A DNA stretch of 64,000 bases from Hofstenia miamia. Its lineage: Eukaryota > Xenacoelomorpha > Acoela. A program made the translations under genes and the position numbers. The notes under the pieces were generated by a model, which was not told the origin of the DNA, did not search any database, and saw only the letters and a list, made by a program, of their open reading frames with translations. The stretch is from assembly GCA_004352715.1 (NCBI GenBank), contig SCFE01000065.1, positions 942,581-1,006,580 of the forward strand, read 5' to 3'. Below are positions 26,179 through 38,925 of the stretch, piece by piece; within the stretch, counting starts at the first letter, position 1; every line of letters starts with the position of its first letter.

Positions 26179-26707
26179 CAGACNTGGAAAATTTTGCAAA
26201 AAATTGCCAAATTATTGCCAAATATTTGGAAAGGATTTTCCAAATTTTATGCAAACTTTCCAAATANNNNNNNNNNNNNNNNNNNNNNNNNNNNNNNNNN
26301 NNNNNNNNNNNNNNNNNNNNNNNNNNNNNNNNNNNNNNNNNNNNNNNNNNNNNNNNNNNNNNNNNNNNNNNNNNNNNNNGCTCGGCTCGTTTAAATTTTG
26401 TGTAAGTTCGGCTCGCCACATAAAATCTTTGAATAAGGCTCGTTTTAGTTCGGTATTTTTTTAATAATATTGTGCTCAAAGAATTTTTTACATAGCTCTT
26501 CCTATTATTTAATAAACATTTCTTAAATAAGATTATAGGAAAGGCAAACTGACTGCAAAAAATAAGAAAAACCTCCATAATCAAATTAACAAGCAGAACT
26601 ATAAACTTTCTTTGCCTAAAATAGGCTCGTTTTGAGCTCGTTGTATATCAAATACTGTGCTCAAGCTCGGCTCGGCTCGTTAGAAGCTCGGCTCGTTGAC
26701 AACTCTG
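26179..26707. mobile_element. GAGCC-family hAT-type MITE, copy D, gapped
   Basis: It starts CAGAC then one N (26184) and ends GGCTCGTTGACAACTCTG. The 8-bp duplication AAACCAAC is exact on both sides (26171-26178 and 26708-26715). Between the single N and the 113-N gap (26267-26379) lies an 80-base tract of TTTGGAAA/TTTTCCAAA-like words that is absent from other copies. It is either a gap-filling artefact or a second motif array. Confidence 0.85.
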
Positions 26708-26715
26708 AAACCAAC

Positions 26716-27328
26716 TACAAAGAACCTCCAATGTCCAGGTCCAATTGCAACTCATTCCAATTGGATTATGACAACAAAAAATGTATTAGTTTTATGTATT
26801 ATACAAAATATTAGAATTCAATATATAGTGAAAGCTGCCCATTAGTTCATTATATTATACTGTGCATAACATTTAAATTTTTTAACGCAACTTGATGAGA
26901 TTTATATCATACATAATACCTCGGTGAACAGAGTAACCGAAAATAATAGAGCATAAAAGAAATTAACAAAAAACTAATTAGAGAATAATTTCTCTAAATA
27001 GCAAAGCAAACAAATAAATATGTTGGAAACACAGGTACAATAATCAGTTTATGACCATTTTATTACCCAGTGGCTATAAAACCACTCATGCCTTAGGCCC
27101 CATTTGTGTCTAATTGTGCAGAACTCCAGACATACATTCTCAGCTTCAAAATATTGTGGAATAATTGGGCGTAGTTATGACCAGGAATAAAGTTCAAAAT
27201 GTCGACTAGGTTAAACTATGGTATCATTATTCAGGCAATTTTAATACTCTCCAAGCGTAATTCAACCAAAAATAATTCCAATAGAATCAAGTTTAAATGT
27301 CAATAAGAAGAATATTTGATCTCAGTGT
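26716..27328. other. AT-rich DNA, no gene seen
   Basis: Nothing recognisable between MITE copies D and E. Confidence 0.5.
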
Positions 27329-27336
27329 ATTCAAAC

Positions 27337-27703
27337 CAGACTTGTCAACGAGCCGAGCTTCTAACGAGCCGAGCTTGAGCACAGTATTTGATATACAACA
27401 AGCCAAAACGAGCCTATTTTAGGCAAAGAAAGTTTATAGTTCTGCTTGTTAATTTGATTATGGAGAGTTTTCTTTTTTTTTTGCAGTCAGTACGCCTTTC
27501 CTATAATCTTATTTAAGAAATGTTTATTAAATAATAGGAAGAGCTATGTAAAAAATTCTTTGAGGACAATATTTTTAAAAAAATACCGAGCTAAAACGAA
27601 CCTCATTCAAAGATTTTATGTACCGAGCCGAGCCGAGCCGAGCTTACACAAAATTTAAAAGAGCCGAGCCGAGCTTGGAAATGTCGACTCGTTGACAAGT
27701 CTG
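27337..27703. mobile_element. GAGCC-family hAT-type MITE, copy E, chimeric flanks
   Basis: It is full length: CAGACTTGTCAACGAGCC at the left and GACTCGTTGACAAGTCTG at the right, with GAGCC arrays near both ends. The left flank is ATTCAAAC and the right flank TACTGTAG, so this copy has no target-site duplication of its own. Its last 75 or so bases and all following sequence equal copy J at 63 kb, whereas the preceding core differs from J at about a dozen positions. Confidence 0.9.
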
Positions 27704-28382
27704 TACTGTAGCTATAAGTGGAGTACATAAAAAATTTTTGTGGAGAATTGAAGCAGTAATTAAAAAAGTTTAAGGTTAAAAATAGGATAAGCGAGTGACA
27801 ACATCAATTCAAAAGTACGGCCTTGTGTGTCGAGGTATTTTATGAAAAAGTGGTAATATATTAGTTCACAAACACTCATTTGTAATTACTTTGAAATGAA
27901 TGGGCATTTCAAGTTGCCAAATGACTTAGGGAAGTGATCCAAATTCAATACGTTAACAAGTGAAAATGCAATCGTAAACAACAATTCTAGCTTCAAATGG
28001 CTGCATACGCTTAATAAATTGATTTGCATAGATATATTTGAAGAAATATGCAGAACCTAAATGTGTCAAAGTTATTTATAATAACATTTGCGGAAAAAAT
28101 GCGCCATTTTGTTAACGGTGTTGTTAACGTATTGAATTTGGATCACTTCCCTTAGTACATGTGTTATTAAATATATCAAAGCGGAACCGAGATGCAATTT
28201 GTTGGACCAGCTCGAGCCGCAGCTCACACGCTTACCAAAAAATTAGTCCTTTACTTTAGTTTGACACGTAATCGGCCAATAATCAATGTATGAACAAAAA
28301 TATAACGTGTAAAGAAAAACAAAATCAATCCAAAATTAAGCGCCTTGCAGAGTGTATTGCATGCTAGCTGCAAAACACATTG
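27627..28382. repeat. Perfect duplicate of 63245-64000
   Basis: The two segments run at a constant offset of 35,618 bases with no indel visible over about 755 bases. The second copy is cut by the window end, so the full length is unknown. The duplicate starts inside the right GAGCC array of MITE copy E/J. Confidence 0.95.
27929..28151. mobile_element. PIF/Harbinger-type MITE, 223 bp
   Basis: The terminal inverted repeats, starting GGGAAGTGATCCAAATTCAA, are perfect over 31 bases. TTA flanks both ends (27926-27928 and 28152-28154). It shares its first 15 terminal bases with the element at 9.85 kb but has a different interior. It lies within the segment duplicated at 63 kb. Confidence 0.9.
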
Positions 28383-28517
28383 AGAATACATGTGGAAATT
28401 ATCTAAAATTATGACCCGGTTATTTATTTTCCGCCCTTTGAAAATATTGCTGATAGATGTAACATCAGCCCTTATAATAATAGTTGTCCAATTGTGCCTG
28501 TTTCTTAAGTACCAAAC

Positions 28518-28883
28518 CAGACTTGTCAACGAGCCGAGCTTCTAACGAGCAGAGCCGAGCCGAGCCGAGCTTGAGCAGGGTATTGGATGTACAACGAGCC
28601 CAAAACAAGCCGTTTTTAAGCAAACCAAATTTATAGTGCTGCTTGTTAATTTGATTATGAGATTTTTCTTATTTTTTCATTTAATATTCCTTGCTTATAA
28701 TCGTATTTTAGTAATGCTTATTAAATAATAGAAAAACAATTAAAAAATTCTGAGAGCACAATATTTTTAAAAAAAACGAGCCTCATTGAAAGATTTTCTG
28801 TGGCGAGCCGAGCCGAGCCGAACTTACTCAAAATTTAAACGAGCCGAGCCGAGCTTTGAAATTACGGCTCGTTGACAAGTCTG
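28518..28883. mobile_element. GAGCC-family hAT-type MITE, copy F
   Basis: CAGACTTGTCAACGAGCC and GGCTCGTTGACAAGTCTG are perfect inverted ends. The flanks TACCAAAC and AACCAAAC match at seven of eight positions. Each end is followed by a GAGCC array. It is the best full-length representative of the family. Confidence 0.9.
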
Positions 28884-30384
28884 AACCAAACAACAACAGT
28901 CATGGCTAGCTATACCTGATTTTCTTGAAATGCGTACTATTCTAAAATAAATAGTTTGAAATACTGACCATTTTTGCATCTAACAAGTTAGAGTAAATTT
29001 TAAAAGTGCTCGTGAATTTAAGTATTATGTTAATTTGTTTAAATTCTTTGCACTTCAAAAATGGTATGATTGTAGCACCTGGCGTTTTCAATTATAAAGA
29101 TACCGCGCTGAATTAAATTTCATATCAACAGCATTTCATCAAATGCAATAACTATAATTGAAGATTATCCGTTCATTTAATTAACGAATGCCCAGCTTTT
29201 CATTTATTTGGAAGTCAATATGAAGAACAATTCAATGTAGATAAAGGTTTGAATTTTAAGGACATAAGCATGGCCACACGAGCTAGGCCCAAATCTAGCC
29301 CAGGCTCATTGTATTAGCAAAGAATGAACCTAGGTCCGCAAAAGTCCAAGATTTAGCCCATTTAAGTAAAACTGACTAAATCACAGCTCAGTCCATGTTC
29401 ACAACGTCAGTGAAAATCCTAGCCTTGCACATGGGTTAGCCAGGCCCACTTAAATCTGATTCAACCCTCAAGATCGTATAAATACAGTAAAACAGCTTTT
29501 AGAAAGTTCCCTGCATGCATTCAAGACAAAAAACATTGCAAGAAGACAGCTTGAAAGCAAGAAAAACTAAAATGTTTAAAATTATTAGTGTAATGAATTG
29601 GTATGCCTTAATGCTTTATATGTCCTCGGCATACTCTGATATAGCATAGTTTTATTTAAATTGATATATAATTAACATATATTTAAAAATTATCTTTAAT
29701 GGTTTAATCAGTAAATTGTCTAATATGCATTCATTCACAGATATATAAGTTTCACGTAAGCATATACTACTTCGAAATGTATAATTCAAACAGTCAGTAC
29801 ATCGTTAATTTATAAGTGGTTACAGTACTTTGTGCACGTACATACATCTCTACACATTATTTTTTAAAATCAATTTGGAATTTTTATTCGGAATACATAA
29901 AATTTTTCCTCAATACAAAAGCATATTGAAAAAAAATTTCCGTACGTCATAGCAAGAACATCATTTCAGCAATAAATTAAGCAATAGTCGTTATTTTTAG
30001 CAGCATCTTCCATTTTTAATATGAATTCAAATTTTGTGTGAAATTTTTAACAGTTATTGATTTTTTATATCAGCCCTTTTCTAGGGGCCAATTAAAAACA
30101 TTCTCCGTTAATTAGGGGCAGTCCTAAAAATTTCGACCGGGGGCAGTTCAAATTTTTTTCCTAAAAATAATATAAAACTATTATATACTGGCAAGTTATA
30201 CAAAAGCTAATCATAGTTTCCTAAAATTCAATGATTTATAAGGTTCTTCTCAAAAACTTTAAGATTTATATTTATACACATGAAAGCTAGTATTTTTAAG
30301 ACGTAATTTATTGATATTGTAAAAAAATGGTTTCTATCGGACGAAAATTACTAAAAAATTATTATTTATTGAAACAATCACATA
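28884..30384. other. AT-rich DNA with a GGCCC/AGCCC-rich patch
   Basis: At 29275-29460 words such as TAGGCCCA, AGCCCAGGC and AGCCAGGCCCA recur, another motif-iterated island without clear ends. G-rich strings near 30075-30150 may be an older repeat. No gene was recognised. Confidence 0.45.
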
Positions 30385-31690
30385 CAGGGTGTTCGGGATA
30401 AATTTGACGGTTTCGTAAGGAAAAAATAAAAGTACTATGTAACTACAAAATTTAATGAATTGAAAAAAAATTAACAGACACAGAAATTACATTACTATTA
30501 ACAATTTTCATTCAAAATAACCGCCATCAGCATCGATCACAGCCTCAATCCTGCTTCGGAACCTGGAACAAGCTGATGCTACAGTCTCCCTTTGAAGAGC
30601 CTCAAAAACTACCTTAATTTTCTCCATTAACTGGGCTTTTGTATTACTAGCATAGCGATTAGTATCTTTCTCAACTGCGCCCCATACAAAATAATCCATG
30701 GGGTTGAGATCTGGGGAGTTTGGAGGCCAAACATTTGGGCTGGTAAAGTCATAAAAATTTTCAAATAACCATTTTTGACTTTTCTCAGAGGTGTGGCAAG
30801 GGGCTGAATCCTGCTGCCATACATACGGCCGACCATTGGCTATTCTTGTTATCCAGGGCTTGACTACAGTGTTTAGTAATTCCACGTAGCCATCTGAATT
30901 CAATCGGAGGCCCTCTCTGAAAAAATGAGGAGGCATCACATCACCCTCAGAGGACACACATCCGAAAACCCATCACGGTTTGGGGAAATTTAGTTTGCAT
31001 TACACGAGGAATTTCCTTTGGATTGTATGCAAGCCATCTGTTATTCTGTGTGTTATGTTTTTGATCCTGGCAAAAGTTTTTTTCATCAGAAAAGAACCAG
31101 ATTGTTTGTGGTTCAGCAGGATGTTTCACTTTACTCAGAAGTTTCTTCGCCTTTGTCAAACGATTTTCGCGGGCTTTTTCTGTAAGCAGCTGACCTTTGC
31201 GTCGCTTGTATGAGTAGTAGCGAAGGTCTTCATTGAGTGCAAGCTTCATAGTAGAGGGTCAAACATTTATTTCACGGACCAAAGCCCGAATTCCAATGCC
31301 AGGGTCTCTCAACACTTTTTCCTGCAGATTTTCGAGAAATTCAGGTGTGGGAACGCAATCTGATTGCCTGTTATGGATTTTTCGTTTTGCTACAGACTCG
31401 TAATCTCCATTGCAAATCTCTAGTTCATGCCTGATTGTTTTTACGGTGTTCAGGGAGGATTGGGCAGCAATCATGATATCCTTATTTTGCTGACCGGCAC
31501 GAATCATCATGATGCAAGTTATTCTCTTCCATGATTCAGGCGGGTTCCAGTTATCCATCCTCTCTGACATCTTGTATATGAATGAAGAAGGGTTCAAGCT
31601 TTTAAATGATGAGAAATTTGGGTTGATATATCTAAACTACAGAAAAATATAACCAAATATAAATATGTCAAATTTATCCCGAACACCCTG
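30385..31690 (-). mobile_element. Near-complete mariner (DD37D) element, 1306 bp
   Basis: CAGGGTGTTCGGGATAAATT plus TGAC forms a perfect 24-bp inverted repeat at both ends. TA flanks both sides (30383-30384 and 31691-31692), the target expected for Tc1/mariner. The length is normal for an autonomous mariner. One transposase frame on the minus strand fills most of it. The perfect ends and few lesions suggest recent activity. Confidence 0.95.
30508..31597 (-). pseudogene. Mariner-type transposase, one stop and one frameshift
   Basis: This is a cut-and-paste transposase acting on the element's own ends. An N-terminal helix-turn-helix region (from MDNWNPPESWKR) is followed by the first catalytic Asp in WFFSDEKNF, the second in WQQDSAPCHTS and the third in SPDLNPMDYFVWG. 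There are 37 residues between the second and third Asp, so it is DD37D (maT-like). Two lesions are visible. A TGA at 31259-31261 lies between REINV and PSTMKLAL with the frame continuing. An extra G in the GGG run near 30970 shifts the frame between FPQTVMG and SSEGDVMPPHFF. Starts at 31597 or at the internal Met before DNWNPP are both possible. Confidence 0.93.
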
Positions 31691-31692
31691 TA

Positions 31693-32490
31693 AAAAGTCC
31701 ACAATTTCATATAATGTTAGGCCATTTTTGAAGGGGGGTGCGGCCACCCGCCCCCTAAAATCGCGACTGCCATTAATATTAGTGCTATCAAAAAGGCATA
31801 TTTAGAATGCTATATTTTTTTATAAACTTTTGCATTAATACACTCAGAAATTTAAGATGATAATTGCGTTGGAATATGAGAATTTTCGTTAACATAGAAA
31901 TAAATAAAATACTTAACAATCAGGAATAGAAATGATAAAATTGCAATATAATTCATTTTACATTGCCTCATAGCCAATTATTGAAAAAATGGGGGAAAGC
32001 TTCCGGTTGGGAACGAAATTTTCTAAATTTGAGGGAAAAATTAAGAGTAATTATCGATTCCTAAAGCATACATTAAAGAAAAATACCTATCAATGCCGAA
32101 TATTCACAAACCGCCTCCAGCTATTCTGACTGGCACTCACTACCTTAGTATAATTTACGGCTATTAGTATAGAGAATGTGGCCAAATTGGAAAGATAATA
32201 AAGTCTATTTTACGTAAATCATCTGTTTCTTCGAAGTTAGAAAAGCACGATTATTTATCAGCTGTGAAATGTATGCAAACACTTTACAAAGGTAAACGAC
32301 GCCGGGATAACTAACCTAAAAATAACACAGGAATTTTTAAAAATGTTTACAATAATAAAGAAATATGAAAGCATCTGTGAATAGAGAATTTACTATTTTC
32401 TTGCACGTCAAGTACAGTAATATTTTTTTATCACAAAATTTCACCCATAGATGTTTCCAAATCACATGATTTCCAAGTTTCCTAACTGAC
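31693..32490. other. AT-rich DNA with a short G/C-rich hairpin
   Basis: At 31732-31772 GGGGGGTGCGGCCACCCGCCCCC forms a GC-rich inverted motif followed by TCGCGACTG. It resembles a hAT right end but lacks a supported partner. No gene was recognised. Confidence 0.4.
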
Positions 32491-32495
32491 TTCGA

Positions 32496-32893
32496 GATGG
32501 ACATGGGCCTGGCAGCTCGTGGGCTGACTTGGGCCGGGTTTGGGACGAAGAAATGAAAAAAGGACCACAAAATGAGCCGAATTTTAAAAAACTGACTATT
32601 CCGTAACAGTGCACGCAAATACAATAAATTTGATCTAAGTTGAAAAATAAAGTTTCATTTTTGGGATTTTCCATCATATACCTTTCTAAATTTCAATTTC
32701 AGTGATTAGATTATATTAGATGTATCTCTATCATACCAAATTTTTGTGGTGCAAACCAACAAATTAAAGATTTTTTTGACGAGTATTAGAAAAATGGGCC
32801 TTAAATGCATTTTATTAAATGGGCCTTGTCGGCTTCAGGCAGGGCCTAAAGTGTCTTTCGCTGGGCCGGACTTATGCCCATGTCAATCTCTGT
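32496..32893. repeat. GGGCC-rich inverted element, uncertain ends
   Basis: GACATGGGC near 32499 and GCCCATGTC near 32876 are inverted, and GGGCC-type words cluster inside both ends around an AT-rich middle. This repeats the architecture of the other motif-iterated MITEs. No target-site duplication was found. Confidence 0.4.
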
Positions 32894-34475
32894 GGATACA
32901 TGCCAGTCGATGTGTTAAAAGAATTAAAACTAAGAAGGTAAAAGGTATGAAATGATACAACGCTTGTGCAATGAGTGTAATTTTGGTACAGCAAATAAAA
33001 ATGCGCTCAATCATCTTGTTTTGGTAGAGTAGTTTCTAAACAGAATGTTTACTTATTTGGCTTCAGATGATGAATTTTTAATCTATTTGCAGCAAATAAT
33101 TTATTTCAGGTTAACAGACAGTTGATGAAATTGCATGCAAGCGACAACCGCTAAACGTTCATTTAGAGCGTACTGAAGGAAAGATTAAGTGATGCTGTCA
33201 ATGCTTTTGATAGCACCACTGTAGCACAAAACAATAAAACCTTTGACGCAAATAAAAAGGTATTTAAAAAATAACACACTCATCACAATAGACAATTCTC
33301 GAAATAATGTCACCTACAATCTACAAGCTATTGTCAGCGCTGGTAACATTTTTAATTTAGCTTACACTTCATTTAAAAAATTTTGAAACTAAACGTGCTC
33401 TGTTATAAATAAAGTCAACTTAGGGCCCTGTGAGTATTCGAAACCAAATCGATATTAGCTTTTTTTGCCTGTAATGTCAAATAATCCGCTGACATTTCTA
33501 TATGTATCTTAAATTTCCAGCCATCACGATTGATTTCTCTCATTTAGTTATAAATTTATTTCTATCGTGCAATTACATAGAGTAGCACAGTTATATTTAG
33601 CTTAGTCTAAAGAGAAAAATATTTCTTAATATGGTTGTAACTCGCAGGGGAATAAGTTAAATATATGCAAGGTCGTTCTTTGAGGCTTACGAGGCTAAGA
33701 GTTCATAGGGGAAGAGAACTGACAGCACTAATAAAAAATAAGCCGATTAAACTATTTCAGAAGTTTACAATTGAATATGCTACATAGTGCGGCTTGGAGT
33801 TTAAATCAAAGGCATTGTTCACAATTTTTACATTTTTATCAACTCATCTTTAATTCTTGTATTAATTTCATAAAAAATATGATGATGTTATCATAAGATT
33901 CATTTCAAAATATTTCCTTGATTCTGAGGAAATTATCTGAATGGTAATCGGTGGAGATCTGATCCATAAGTGTGAATCAAATTGGTTGCTGCACGGTCAA
34001 CTTTAATCAATTTTTTGTGAACTGAATCAACTTTGAAAATATGTTTCGACATTTTTAACTGATAATTTCAATACATCCAACGCAATGTCGTTAAACAATA
34101 AATCCATACAGCAGTCAATGAATGTAATTATATTAACGTCACTACAAACATTTTTTCTAACTAAATGCAAGAAATCGTGTTAATCGTTTTTTTAAGTAAT
34201 ATTCTTTTAGCTATTGTATCTACTAAACATGTGATGTCTATTTATTGATAACATCCCAAATTTTGATTCTTAGATGTCATGCTTTGCTGCATCAACAAAG
34301 AAGAGAAAAAGGACCAAAGTCTTTCTTCAATTCACTATGTTAATGATATACAGAAAAACCTTTATCTGTGCTAAATTTTAAATAAAGAAAAATAAATTAC
34401 TCAAAACAGTCAATTCCTTAAAATTTCATGCAGATTCAACAGAGATCATATGATAACTTAATAATCATTTTTGTA
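32894..34475. other. AT-rich DNA, no gene seen
   Basis: No convincing open frames or repeat boundaries. Confidence 0.5.
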
Positions 34476-34479
34476 TTAA

Positions 34480-34932
34480 CCTTAAACAGGCTGGCGTCTT
34501 TTTGAAAGAACAAACCGTTTTTCCACATATTTACAAACAATTTCTCTAAGCCTACTTCCAAATTTAAAAATCTTGGGGCATGGGTCGGTCTCTTTGGGAA
34601 CATAGTTTAATGCAATGTTGAAAGTTTCTCATTAAAAGGTTGTTGGAAAGATTAACAAGTATTCTTTTCATACTTAGTGGTCATGTATTTAAAAGGTTTT
34701 GAGTCCCTGGAGGCAACAAAGAACTTTGACTGTTTCTCAATATGTGCTAAGATATTCCACACCCTCAAAGTTAGAGATCGCGGGGTCGAAGGTGAAAGAG
34801 AAAGAGAAGACTCTCCTCTATCATATGGTGCTTTCAGATTGAAAACATCTTTAATAGTTTTTGAGCTATAAGCATTTAAAAAACTTTTACAGGTACATGA
34901 AAGTTCTTCAAAAATCCACAGGCTGTTAAAGG
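34480..34932. mobile_element. piggyBac-type MITE, 453 bp
   Basis: The left end CCTTAAACAGGCTG and the right end, read as its complement CCTTTAACAGCCTG, match at 12 of 14 bases. TTAA flanks both (34476-34479 and 34933-34936). Related but poorer copies lie at about 49.96-50.18 kb and 58.38-58.73 kb, sharing CTTGGGGCATGGGT and GAGCTATAAGC. The overlapping frames inside it (34652-34969 minus, 34677-34871 plus) are not gene-like. Confidence 0.75.
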
Positions 34933-34936
34933 TTAA

Positions 34937-36201
34937 TAAAACGATATATTTTGTATGAATAGAAAGCAAAGTTGCAAATTATGAAATAGAGTTCAGCACA
35001 GAAAATACGTAATTTAAATTTATCTACAAATCTATTGCCGTCGTTAATAAAGTTGGAAGGCTGAAAAGGGTTGATTGATCGCTAATAAATTTCCTTAATG
35101 ACGCACTGCGCAAAAATGCGATAAATTTTCATTTATTAAATCAGACATTCATATCCGCTTAATTATAGTAAAATCTCTGTAATTAAGTTTTACAGCAATA
35201 ATGGAATAATCCATATAATCTTCAGAATGTATACAAATATTACATTTATGCATAACATAGAGGCCTATAATAGAATAAAGCATGATGAATTCACGCAGAC
35301 GAAAACTAAAGATGACCTCATTGTTCAGTACAATCGACATCATGCAACGTTTTCAATCACAATGCTGACATAATGCATAATTTCGGAATTCTCCGTTAAT
35401 GAAATTTTGCATAGAGACTGAAAATGCACTTAGGCAAACACAAGAAGTTGTAGTTAAAATATGTGAGCTTTTTATTCCGCTACAAATAGTTGAGTAAGGT
35501 ATATTGAAAATTTATATTACAACTGGTTAGCAACCCTTCCCCCGACATGTATTTTCAGTTTGATGATAATCAGTGATAAATTAATTCTGACTAGTGAAAT
35601 TTAACAGTAATACATTTTGAACCATGGTTAAACAAAACCGCAAAACCGGAAACAAATAACTACAAAAAGATATAAAAAATTATGAGTTTGGGGGTCAATA
35701 ATCCTCCAAAAAAACTGAAATAATATGTATTAGTATGTATAATACAAGGTGAAAAAAAGTAACAGGGCTACAATTCTGACCAACAATTCGACTAGCCATG
35801 TTAAAGTTTTAACAGTAAGTGTTCTATGCGCATGACTGGTCTATTTCTGCTACATCTTTAAAAACAATCTGTTGTTAATTGCAGCTATTAATGAATGCTT
35901 GATCACTCTGTATAATTAGGAATAGTTCTTACGACATCATCTTGGGAAAAAAATGCAAATATTTTTTGCAATTTATGAATACCTTTTGCATATATTTCCG
36001 CTATTATGAGAAAACGAATCATATGTTTCACAATAGAAAAAGTGTCCTTACTTCGTCATTGTTTAAAGTGGTTATTGAGTTAACTGGAAACATCAAATAC
36101 TTCCACGTGCTAGCAGCAAACAAATCTATGGTTGCCTTGCAATAGCATTGATATAATATAATATTGCTTATACATTACTCTCATTAAATTTGCAATCTTG
36201 G

Positions 36202-36234
<33 letters not shown>

Positions 36235-36376
36235 NNNNNNNNNNNNNNNNNNNNNNNNNNNNNNNNNNNNNNNNNNNNNNNNNNNNNNNNNNNNNNNNNN
36301 NNNNNNNNNNNNNNNNNNNNNNNNNNNNNNNNNNNNNNNNNNNNNNNNNNNNNNNNNNNNNNNNNNNNNNNNNNAA

Positions 36377-36411
<35 letters not shown>

Positions 36412-38917
36412 TTTTCATTACAAATACATGTATTTTTGAATAAGTTTTGCATACATATTTCAAATGGCCGAATCCAGCATTTTTGCAAGGCTCTAAATTT
36501 TTTGCATTTTGTGGTAATCCCGGAAAAAATTATTCCTAGTTATAATTGATTCAACTAATATTGCAAATGTTAAGCTTTGGTAAATACACTAGACACAATT
36601 GCTTCCAACGCAGAAACCCTAGTTTTCATCAATGACATTGAGTGAGAAATTTATCATTTATATTTAATCTATCGTCCAAGTTAAGACAAAGAAGCAAGTG
36701 TGAACAAAGCAAGGTTGTGAATTGCACCCACTGTTTCGACAGGTATTCAACTAACGTACTAATTGGCAGCAAACTTATGTAAACAGTAAAGAAGATTAAT
36801 TATAAAGAACTGACATGAATCAATCTGCTCCAGAGACAGATCCAAACGATATTAAAACTCAAAAAGCTTCTTAAAAGAGTAGCGGGAGAAGCCCTTATTA
36901 CAATTGATAGATAACGACTAAAATTTGCGAAATATTTCATACCATATATTTTTCAATTGTGGAAATAAAAACGAACCTAAACTGCAATGTTGAAAACTTT
37001 TCAATTCATTTCATAAAATAAAACCGAAATTAAGATACTTTTGCATCTTACATGCATTCGTTGTGAGGAAAAACAACACCTCAGGCTTTTATGCCGAGGT
37101 TTAAAACAGGTTAAAATCAGATCAGGTTCTTTGGGCATACGAAATAGCGGCAACCGCTTGCCAACTTTTAAATAATAGCCTTAAAACGCTAAGTATATCG
37201 AACGAATATCTAGACAGAGTAGGGTTCTACCGGACCTGAATTTAGCATTCGTCTATTACACAACTTCTCTTTTGTCCAAAATTGACAAAAATAACTAGTA
37301 AAATTCTGAAATACGTTGAGTCAGTATCTAAATTATGGTCATAGGCCCAAGTTGGGTCCAGTCCCATTGCAATATTTATTTCCAATAAATTCCATGGGAT
37401 TAATACAGAATTCAAACAGTTGTAAACTATAAAAACAATTCTCAACCTTGAGGATAACTGATGGATAATGGGGTAGTCATTTGCAAGAATTTAACATGTC
37501 AGAACGAGTTGATACTCGGTAGCGTTTAGAAACAATCTGTTAATAAAATACGCAATTCTTTTAATTATGATGATTATCCATCTGTTCTGTTGAAGGTATC
37601 TCATTGGATATTTAATTTACTAAGGCACTGTTTCTACGTTGCGAGTATTCGGACGAAAAAGCATCCTGAGTTTATAAGCAAACCAAATCAATTTGTTTAT
37701 GAAGAATTGAAAGATTTTTCAGCTTGCTGAAACTAAAATTGGAATGTCATAATAGTATTCTCCAGCAAATGAGCAAAAATATCTGTTTAAGTGTAAATCA
37801 AATGTTTAAATCCAACTTCCTCCATTTTTTAGTTATCCAATTTTTTTCAGTTGGAAAAAACTTTTACTTAAAATGTGGAATGTCCAAGATTGGTCAAAAC
37901 TGGGCTAGGATCTATTAATCGGGAAATTATAATGCCTTCGCATTTCTAATTAAACACTTACCAGCATATATTAATGTCTACTTAAATCTCATTTTTCGCC
38001 ATTTTTGTTCATAATATATATACGCATGCTCTATATTCTCTGATCATATTGTGAAATTTCAAAACAAAAATAAAAGACCTTTTATAAAATTGATTTTCAA
38101 ATAGGAAGGTTGCTTACGCAAAGTGTTCAAACGGATTGCCATTGTACATTTCGGCACAATTTCTTACACATTTCAAAACCCATTGTTCTCATTGGACCGT
38201 AATCATATCTTGGAGTTCCGATTAGCGTATGATTTTTCCTGGAGCAAGCAAGATCTCTTAACACCACTCATATACAAAAAAAAATCTATGGAAGTTAAAT
38301 AAAGAAACCTGAACGGAAATTCATATTAAAGAATATAGTGGAAGCCACATTCGTCTTCTTGAATCTACAGATCATATAGTGAGTTATTAGCAGACAAATT
38401 CAGGGCTTACCCTGAATTTTAAAATGAACAATAAACTCATATTATAAGCATTGGAAAACGTATCCCAACCCGGTATATTGCTTTTTTTAAAAAAATATGA
38501 CTCAGCCCAACCCACTGTTGGCAAAATGAGGCCCAACCCATTTACAACCCTGTTTGAAATACTCTAGTAAATATCAACCTTGATTGAAATTACATTAATT
38601 TTATCACATTTCTTACTAACATTCACCTAAATATTAATATAAAATTATTTCTTCAAGAACTAAACTCTCACGAAATTATATATTGTTGTGACGTTGAGAT
38701 CACTGGTTAATAAACAAGACGTCCTGGTATTTGTTGGAATTGCAGGCAAGATGATTCTAACACATTACCAAGTTTAAAATTCGTTATCAGTCTCGAACAG
38801 AGTTTATATAATTAACAAGCATGTTTGATAACACACGTCACAATAGCAGAATATTTCCAATAGTGTACTAATCTAAAGACTCTCTGTGATTTTTCGAGGA
38901 ACGTTTTTAGTGGAAAA
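34937..38917. other. AT-rich DNA, no supported gene
   Basis: It includes a (TA)n tract split by a 140-N gap (36235-36374) and a CCCAACCC-rich patch near 38465-38550. No frame shows homology that I recognise. Confidence 0.5.
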
Positions 38918-38925
38918 CACACAAT

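Noticed and set aside
30627-31213. Additional frames inside the mariner (30627-30836 minus, 30980-31213 plus)
   Set aside because: They are shadows of the transposase frame.
30060-31772. Idea that the mariner sits inside an older hAT element marked by G-rich strings at 30.1 and 31.75 kb
   Set aside because: The strings are not convincing inverted ends and no 8-bp duplication links them.
34652-34969. 105-codon minus-strand frame with a Ser/Leu/Pro-rich stretch
   Set aside because: It lies over a piggyBac-type MITE and is explained by a GAGAAAGAGAAGA run read on the opposite strand.
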